Source of the DNA: Vibrio sp. JC009
GTDB taxonomy: Bacteria > Pseudomonadota > Gammaproteobacteria > Enterobacterales > Vibrionaceae
DNA: 64,000 nucleotides
Direction: 5' to 3'
Assembly (NCBI RefSeq): GCF_029016485.1
Contig: NZ_CP092106.1
Span: 744,001-808,000 of the forward strand
Shown one piece after another: positions 58,017-64,000 of this stretch; positions within the stretch are counted from its first letter, which is position 1; every line of letters begins with the position of its first letter. Under the pieces are notes generated by a model, which saw only the letters and a program-made list of their open reading frames with translations, was not told where the DNA came from and did not search any database. Made by a program: the position numbers and the translations under genes.

Positions 58017-60833
58017 ATGCACAACGGCGTGATGAAGGCATGGCTCGAGTCTTCACACTTGGCTGGCGCCAATGCAACCTACGTAGAAGATCTCTACGAA
58101 CTGTATCTAAGTGACCCCGATCAGGTAAGTGAAGAGTGGAAACGTGTATTTGATGGTCTGCCGACGCAGCCATCAGAAGTGGAAGAACAACCACATTCAC
58201 GGGTCCGTGATTACTTCCGGCGACTCGCTAAAGAAACAAAGCATTACAGTGTCCAGGTGAGTGATCCTGATGTCGATGCTAAGCAAGTAAGAGTTCTGCA
58301 GTTAATCAATGCCTACCGCTTCCGTGGGCATCAGGCTGCAAATCTGGATCCTTTGGGAATCTGGAAGCGGGATGCTGGTCCCGATCTGGATCCTGCCTTT
58401 CATAATCTGACAGAAGATGACTTTGAACAGACCTTTAACGTGGGTTCTTTTGCTGTTCCGCAAGAGACCATGCAACTTGGCGATCTGTTTGATGCTCTGA
58501 AAAAAACCTACTGTGGCTCCATCGGTGCAGAATATATGCACATGACCAATACCGAACAGAAGCGCTGGGTTCAGCAGCGTCTGGAATCTGTGCTTGGTCA
58601 GCCCTCCTTTACTCTTGATGAGAAGAAAACCTTTCTTGATGAGCTAACAGCTGCGGAAGGCCTTGAACGCTATCTGGGGGCAAAATTCCCGGGTGCCAAG
58701 CGATTCTCACTGGAAGGTGGTGATGCACTTATTCCGATGACAAAAGAGCTTATCCGCCACGCAGGCCGAAGCGATATGCGCGAAGTCGTTATCGGAATGG
58801 CGCACCGTGGCCGTCTGAATATGCTGGTTAACGTACTGGGTAAAAAACCGGCGGGCCTGTTTGATGAGTTTGCCGGTAAACACGATGAAACCTGGGGTAC
58901 AGGTGACGTTAAGTACCATCAGGGCTTCTCTGCTGACTTTGCAACACCGGGCGGTGATGTTCACCTGGTACTGGCGTTTAACCCGTCTCACCTTGAGATC
59001 GTTAATCCTGTGGTTATGGGTTCGGTTCGGGCAAGACAGGACCGGCTGGGTGATAAAATCGGCAGCAAGGTGCTTCCGATTACCATCCACGGTGACTCAG
59101 CCATCGCCGGGCAGGGCGTGGTCCAGGAGACCTTTAATATGTCTCAGACCCGCGGCTTTAAGGTTGGCGGTACCGTCCGGATTGTGGTGAACAATCAGGT
59201 TGGCTTTACCACATCCAACCCGAGAGACACCCGCTCAACCATGTACTGTACTGACATCGCTAAGATGGTGCAGGCACCGATTTTCCACGTTAATGCAGAT
59301 GATCCGGAAGCGGTCGCTTTTGTTGCTCAGATAGCTCTGGATTTCCGTAACACCTTTAAACGTGATGTGGTTATCGATCTGGTTTGCTACCGCAGGCACG
59401 GTCACAATGAGGCGGATGAGCCAAATGCTACCCAGCCTCTGATGTACCAGAAAATCAAAAAACATCCGACTCCGCGCAAGCTTTATGCTGACGTTCTGAT
59501 GGAGCGGGAAGAGGTGGGCATTGATATCGCCACTGAGATGGTCAACAACTACCGCGATGCACTGGACCACGGTGAAGTTGTGGTGAAAGAGTGGCGTCCG
59601 ATGGAGATGCACTCGGTGGACTGGAATCCGTATCTGGGCCGCGACTGGAACGAAGAGTGGGATTCTCAGTTTGATATTGAGCGCTTAAAAGAGCTGGGCG
59701 AACGAATTTGCCAGTATCCGGAAAGCCATAAGCTGCAAAGTCGGGTAAATAAGATTTACGAAGACAGAAAGGCAATGGTCAAAGGCGAAAAAGCGTTGGA
59801 CTGGGGTATGGCAGAAGTGCTGGCCTATGCGACGCTGGTGGATGACAGCAAGCGCATCCGGATCTCCGGTCAGGACTCAGGGCGCGGTACTTTCTTCCAC
59901 AGACACTCAGTTCTGCACAATCAGGACGATGCCAGTGTCTATGTGCCGCTACAGAAGGTGCATGATAAGCAGGGACCATTCCAGGTCTTTGACTCCGTGC
60001 TTTCTGAAGAGGCGGTGCTGGCCTTTGAGTACGGCTATGCAACGGCAGAGCCGGGCGGACTTTCTATCTGGGAAGCGCAGTTTGGTGATTTTGCCAATGG
60101 CGCTCAGGTGGTGATTGACCAGTTTATCTCATCCGGTGAGCAGAAGTGGGGACGCCTTTGCGGACTGACCATGCTGCTGCCTCACGGCTATGAGGGCCAG
60201 GGGCCAGAGCACTCATCAGCCCGTCTGGAAAGATATCTCCAGCTGTGTGCTGAGCAGAATATGCAGGTGGTGGTGCCATCTACACCGGCTCAGGTTTATC
60301 ACATGCTGCGCCGTCAGGTGGTTCGTCCTATGCGTCGTCCGCTGGTGGTGATGTCGCCGAAATCGTTGCTGCGTCATCCGCTTTGTACTTCTTCACTGGA
60401 AGAGCTTGCCGAAGGCACCTTCCAGCCGGCTATCGACGAAATAGACGATCTGGATCCGAAGAAAGTGAAACGGATTGTGTTCTGCTCCGGCAAGGTTTAC
60501 TACGATCTGCTTGAGCAGCGCCGCAAGAATGAACAGGAAGATGTGGCGATTATCCGCTTTGAACAGCTCTATCCGTTCCCGCTGTTTGAAGTGAGGGAGC
60601 TTATCGAGAAGTATGTGAATGCTGATGACTTTGTCTGGTGTCAGGAAGAGCCGCAAAACCAGGGAGCCTGGTGGTGTAGTCAGCATAATTTCCGCAATGC
60701 CATTCGTGGCGCGGATCTGAAGTATGCGGGACGTCCGGCCTCAGCCTCACCGGCTGTGGGTTATATGTCCGTCCACCTGAAACAGCAAAAACAACTGGTA
60801 GAAGACGCTTTAAACCTGAATTTTTTAGGCTGA
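58017..60833 (+). CDS. sucA: 2-oxoglutarate dehydrogenase E1 component
   Basis: SucA is the thiamine-diphosphate decarboxylase of the 2-oxoglutarate dehydrogenase complex. The N-terminal lipoyl-domain-docking segment (LAGANATYVEDLYELYLSDP) is present. ThDP-binding and active-site parts are in GMAHRGRLNMLVNVLGK and HGDSAIAGQGVVQETFNM, and the transketolase-like C-terminal domain contains RGTFFHRHSVLHNQ. The 938 residues compare with 933 in E. coli. Confidence 0.98.
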   Translation: MHNGVMKAWLESSHLAGANATYVEDLYELYLSDPDQVSEEWKRVFDGLPTQPSEVEEQPHSRVRDYFRRLAKETKHYSVQVSDPDVDAKQVRVLQLINAYRFRGHQAANLDPLGIWKRDAGPDLDPAFHNLTEDDFEQTFNVGSFAVPQETMQLGDLFDALKKTYCGSIGAEYMHMTNTEQKRWVQQRLESVLGQPSFTLDEKKTFLDELTAAEGLERYLGAKFPGAKRFSLEGGDALIPMTKELIRHAGRSDMREVVIGMAHRGRLNMLVNVLGKKPAGLFDEFAGKHDETWGTGDVKYHQGFSADFATPGGDVHLVLAFNPSHLEIVNPVVMGSVRARQDRLGDKIGSKVLPITIHGDSAIAGQGVVQETFNMSQTRGFKVGGTVRIVVNNQVGFTTSNPRDTRSTMYCTDIAKMVQAPIFHVNADDPEAVAFVAQIALDFRNTFKRDVVIDLVCYRRHGHNEADEPNATQPLMYQKIKKHPTPRKLYADVLMEREEVGIDIATEMVNNYRDALDHGEVVVKEWRPMEMHSVDWNPYLGRDWNEEWDSQFDIERLKELGERICQYPESHKLQSRVNKIYEDRKAMVKGEKALDWGMAEVLAYATLVDDSKRIRISGQDSGRGTFFHRHSVLHNQDDASVYVPLQKVHDKQGPFQVFDSVLSEEAVLAFEYGYATAEPGGLSIWEAQFGDFANGAQVVIDQFISSGEQKWGRLCGLTMLLPHGYEGQGPEHSSARLERYLQLCAEQNMQVVVPSTPAQVYHMLRRQVVRPMRRPLVVMSPKSLLRHPLCTSSLEELAEGTFQPAIDEIDDLDPKKVKRIVFCSGKVYYDLLEQRRKNEQEDVAIIRFEQLYPFPLFEVRELIEKYVNADDFVWCQEEPQNQGAWWCSQHNFRNAIRGADLKYAGRPASASPAVGYMSVHLKQQKQLVEDALNLNFLG

Positions 60834-60886
60834 GTGATTTTTGATACTGACTAATTATTAGAACTAGAAGTAAAGGAAGAAAAGAT

Positions 60887-62116
60887 ATGACAATTGAAAT
60901 TCTGGTTCCAGATTTGCCTGAATCCGTAGCCGACGCAACGGTTGCCACATGGCACAAGCAGCCAGGTGAAGCCGTTGCCCGGGACGAAGTCATCGTTGAT
61001 ATTGAAACAGATAAAGTGGTGCTGGAAGTACCTGCGCCGGAAGCGGGTGTACTGGAAGCCATTATTGAACAAGAGGGGGCCACCGTACTTGCTAAGCAGG
61101 TGATCGGTAAGCTGAAAACCGATGTTGTGGCCGGCGAACCAACCAGAGACACAACAGAAACCACCGAAGCTTCACCGGACAAACGCCATAAAGCCTCTCT
61201 GACAGAAGAGACCAACGACTGGCTTAGCCCGGCAGTACGCCGCCTGATTGATGAGCATGGTCTGGATCCTCATCAGATTAAGGGAACCGGCGTTGGCGGA
61301 CGTATTATCCGCGAAGACGTGGAAAACTTTCTGGCAAGTAAACCAGTTGAAGAACCGGCGCCAGCTCCGGCCCCTGTGGCAGAGCAGGCTGCGACTCCTG
61401 AAGCTCCGGCTGATGCCCGCAGTCAGAAGCGCGTTCCTATGACACGTCTGCGTAAGCGTGTTGCAGAGCGTCTGCTGGAAGCGAAGAACAGCACAGCCAT
61501 GCTGACCACCTTTAACGAAGTGAACATGAGGCCAATCATGGATCTTCGCAAGCAGTATAAGGACCAGTTTGAAGAGCGCCATGGTGTGCGTCTGGGCTTT
61601 ATGTCCTTCTATGTGAAGGCGGTAACTGAAGCGCTGAAGCGTTTCCCTGAGGTAAATGCGTCCATTGATGGTGAAGATATTGTTTACCACAACTTCTTCG
61701 ATATCAGCATGGCGGTGTCTACTCCGCGTGGTCTGGTCACGCCGGTTCTTAAGGATTGTGACACTTTAGGCATGGCAGATATAGAAAAAGGCATTAAAGA
61801 TCTTGCAATTAAGGGCCGTGACGGTAAGTTAACGGTAGAAGAACTAACAGGTGGTAACTTCACCATTACAAATGGTGGTGTTTTTGGTTCATTGATGTCG
61901 ACACCGATCATCAACCCTCCTCAGGCAGCGATACTTGGTATGCATAAAATCCAGGACCGTCCAATGGCGGTGGATGGCAAAGTAGAAATTCTGCCGATGA
62001 TGTATCTGGCGCTTTCTTACGATCACCGTTTAATCGATGGCCGTGAGTCAGTGAGCTTCTTGGTTACCATCAAAGAATTACTGGAAGATCCAGCTCGTTT
62101 ATTACTGGATGTGTAA
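60887..62116 (+). CDS. sucB: Dihydrolipoyl succinyltransferase E2 component
   Basis: SucB forms the core of the 2-oxoglutarate dehydrogenase complex and moves the succinyl group to CoA. The N-terminal lipoyl domain has the lipoylated lysine in [12 protein letters not shown] peripheral-subunit-binding domain ([22 protein letters not shown]) follows, then an Ala/Pro linker. The catalytic domain has the active-site histidine in [14 protein letters not shown]. It is 409 residues long. A gap of 189 bases with a weak hairpin separates it from sucC. Confidence 0.98.
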   Translation: MTIEILVPDLPESVADATVATWHKQPGEAVARDEVIVDIETDKVVLEVPAPEAGVLEAIIEQEGATVLAKQVIGKLKTDVVAGEPTRDTTETTEASPDKRHKASLTEETNDWLSPAVRRLIDEHGLDPHQIKGTGVGGRIIREDVENFLASKPVEEPAPAPAPVAEQAATPEAPADARSQKRVPMTRLRKRVAERLLEAKNSTAMLTTFNEVNMRPIMDLRKQYKDQFEERHGVRLGFMSFYVKAVTEALKRFPEVNASIDGEDIVYHNFFDISMAVSTPRGLVTPVLKDCDTLGMADIEKGIKDLAIKGRDGKLTVEELTGGNFTITNGGVFGSLMSTPIINPPQAAILGMHKIQDRPMAVDGKVEILPMMYLALSYDHRLIDGRESVSFLVTIKELLEDPARLLLDV

Positions 62117-62305
62117 GCGTTCTGATACCTGAGAAATCAAGGGTCAGACGGCTCGACATCTGACTCTTTACAAATGCCTGCTTTATGCAGGTGTTTGTTA
62201 AAGTAGTACCCTATAACGTGAAGGCGATTAGCTAATTAACGGAATTGGCATAAAGCCTTAGAGATATAATAAATCCCTGAAGGGATAAACTAACGGAATA
62301 GCACA

Positions 62306-63472
62306 ATGAATTTGCATGAATATCAAGCCAAGCAGCTCTTTGCTGAATTCGGTTTGCCGGTACCGGAAGGTTACGCTTGTGATACGCCACAGGAAGCTTT
62401 CGAGGCAGCCGGCCGCATCAGCTCGGAAAAGAAAGTCGTTAAGTGTCAGGTTCACGCTGGCGGACGCGGTAAAGCTGGTGGCGTAGAACTGCATGAAACC
62501 AAAGAAGGCGTGAAAGAGTTTGCGCAAAAGTGGCTGGGTAAAAACCTGGTAACTTATCAGACAGATGCGAATGGTCAGCCTGTATCGAAAATCCTTGTGG
62601 AAGAAGCATCCGACATCGCCAGTGAGCTTTATCTTGGCGCAGTGGTTGATCGCTCTTCTCAGCGTATTGTCTTTATGGCCTCTACCGAAGGTGGTGTAGA
62701 AATTGAGAAGGTTGCGGAAGAGACGCCGGAGCTTATTCATAAAGCCGCTATCGACCCTTTATGTGGTCCTCAGGCATTCCAGGGACGTGAGCTTGCCTTT
62801 AAGCTTGGCCTGGAAGGTGATCAGATCAAACAGTTTACGAAAATCTTTATGGGACTGGGCAATATGTTTGCTCAGTACGATCTGGCGCTGCTTGAAATCA
62901 ACCCGCTGGTGATTACCGGCGAGGGTAACCTGCTTTGTCTGGACGGTAAGATCAACATTGATTCCAATGCGCTTTACCGTCAGCCAAAACTGCGTGAAAT
63001 GCACGATCCTTCGCAGGAAGATGAGCGTGAAGCACATGCGGCTCAGTGGGAGCTGAACTATGTGGCTCTGGATGGAAGCATCGGCTGTATGGTGAACGGT
63101 GCAGGCCTTGCAATGGGTACCATGGACATTGTTAACACGCACGGCGGCAGCCCGGCGAACTTCCTTGATGTTGGTGGCGGCGCAACCAAAGAGCGTGTCA
63201 CCGAAGCCTTTAAGATCATCCTTTCCGATGAAAATGTGAAAGCAGTACTGGTGAATATCTTTGGCGGTATTGTTCGCTGTGACCTGATTGCTGAAGGTAT
63301 TATCGGTGCCGTTGAAGAAGTGGGCGTAAAAGTGCCTGTAGTGGTTCGCCTTGAAGGTAATAATGCTCCACTTGGCTCTCAGAAGCTGGCAGAAAGTGGC
63401 CTTAATATCATAGCTGCGAACTCGCTAACTGAAGCAGCGGAAAAAGTAGTTGCAGCAGCGGAGGGTAAATAA
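62306..63472 (+). CDS. sucC: Succinyl-CoA synthetase beta subunit
   Basis: SucC carries the nucleotide-binding ATP-grasp domain of succinyl-CoA synthetase, which makes ATP or GTP from succinyl-CoA. Family segments are [42 protein letters not shown] and [14 protein letters not shown]. The 388 residues match E. coli. Its stop overlaps the sucD start by one base (TAATG). Confidence 0.98.
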   Translation: MNLHEYQAKQLFAEFGLPVPEGYACDTPQEAFEAAGRISSEKKVVKCQVHAGGRGKAGGVELHETKEGVKEFAQKWLGKNLVTYQTDANGQPVSKILVEEASDIASELYLGAVVDRSSQRIVFMASTEGGVEIEKVAEETPELIHKAAIDPLCGPQAFQGRELAFKLGLEGDQIKQFTKIFMGLGNMFAQYDLALLEINPLVITGEGNLLCLDGKINIDSNALYRQPKLREMHDPSQEDEREAHAAQWELNYVALDGSIGCMVNGAGLAMGTMDIVNTHGGSPANFLDVGGGATKERVTEAFKIILSDENVKAVLVNIFGGIVRCDLIAEGIIGAVEEVGVKVPVVVRLEGNNAPLGSQKLAESGLNIIAANSLTEAAEKVVAAAEGK

Positions 63473-64000
63473 TGTCTGTATTAATCGATAAGAACACCAA
63501 GGTAATCTGTCAGGGTTTCACCGGTGGTCAGGGGACATTCCACTCTGAGCAGGCTATTGAATACGGCACGCAGATGGTTGGTGGTGTCTCTCCGGGTAAA
63601 GGCGGACAGATGCATCTGGGCCTTCCGGTATTTAACACTGTGCGTGAAGCGGTAGAAGCAACGGGTGCAACTGCATCGGTTATCTATGTTCCGGCTCCTT
63701 TCTGTAAAGATGCCATTCTTGAAGCTATTGATGCGGGTATCAAGATTATTGTTACCATCACCGAAGGTATTCCGACTCTGGATCTTCTGGATGTGAAAGT
63801 GCGTCTGGATGCAGAAGGCGTGGTTATGATTGGTCCTAACTGTCCGGGTATAATTACTCCGGACGAGTGTAAGATCGGCATTATGCCGGGCCATATCCAT
63901 AAGCGAGGCAAGGTGGGCATTGTTTCCCGCTCCGGTACTCTGACTTATGAAGCGGTTAAGCAGACCACAGATGAAGGCTTTGGCCAGTCAACCTGTGTTG
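63472..64000 (+). CDS. sucD: Succinyl-CoA synthetase alpha subunit (cut by window end)
   Basis: The first 176 codons are present: [20 protein letters not shown], the CoA-binding segment [15 protein letters not shown], and [19 protein letters not shown]. The phosphohistidine site lies beyond the window. It overlaps sucC by one base and is the last visible gene of sdhCDAB-sucABCD. Confidence 0.97.
   Translation, partial: MSVLIDKNTKVICQGFTGGQGTFHSEQAIEYGTQMVGGVSPGKGGQMHLGLPVFNTVREAVEATGATASVIYVPAPFCKDAILEAIDAGIKIIVTITEGIPTLDLLDVKVRLDAEGVVMIGPNCPGIITPDECKIGIMPGHIHKRGKVGIVSRSGTLTYEAVKQTTDEGFGQSTCV

Overview
The window reads as chromosomal DNA of a Vibrio-like gammaproteobacterium. The grounds are the gene order around leuS-lptE-holA and hemA-prfA-prmC-sirB-kdsA, a lipoprotein 5'-nucleotidase of the Vibrio NutA type, tandem flagellin paralogues next to glnS, small Vibrionaceae-type proteins (DUF2956, DUF2919, DUF2788, DUF5062), and an expanded Met/Leu/Gln tRNA array. 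No rRNA operon, CRISPR array or prophage was seen. Almost all of the coding content is core housekeeping; what is unusual lies in the intergenic DNA.

Layout. 1-17.1 kb holds a long minus-strand cell-envelope and translation block (ybeD, dacA, rlpA, rodA, mrdA, rlmH, rsfS, holA, lptE, leuS, then lnt, corC, ybeY, ybeZ, miaB), with a ybeL-like zinc-ribbon gene on the plus strand. 17.4-20.3 kb holds ubiF and a minus-strand array of 11 tRNA genes (5 Leu-UAG, 3 Gln-UUG, 3 Met-CAU) behind one strong promoter. 20.4-24.1 kb holds a 7-bp tandem repeat, a 263-bp MITE, ychF, pth and an IS110/IS1111-type insertion sequence. 24.1-34.9 kb holds prs-ispE-lolB, the divergent hemA-prfA-prmC-sirB2-sirB1-kdsA operon, nutA and ybaK. 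35-40 kb holds rluF, smrA, a tRNA-Pro with a broken upstream copy, three small genes and further MITE copies. 40.2-44.6 kb holds two sigma-28 flagellin genes and glnS. 45-46.3 kb holds a second IS1111-type element. 46.7-52.9 kb holds fur-fldA, ybfF, seqA, pgm and ybgI. 53-64 kb holds gltA divergent from sdhCDAB-sucABCD, a contiguous set of TCA-cycle genes running off the window end.

Most notable signal. Both IS110/IS1111-type elements carry a structured non-coding stretch downstream of the transposase gene. In each, two stem-loops can be read whose internal-loop strands match (a) the element's own ends and (b) the flanking target, as expected of bridge/seek RNAs. Both elements sit in the same family of palindromic REP-like repeats, but at two different points, and each carries the guide for its own point. 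Secondary signals are a family of about 263-bp MITEs with Tn5/IS50-like outer ends and 9-bp target duplications (two sibling variants share the core but have different termini), a family of GGCCCTGGG palindromes, an rlpA gene without a canonical start codon, a tRNA-Pro 5' half fused to a hairpin, and a possible FNR-linked small RNA upstream of smrA.
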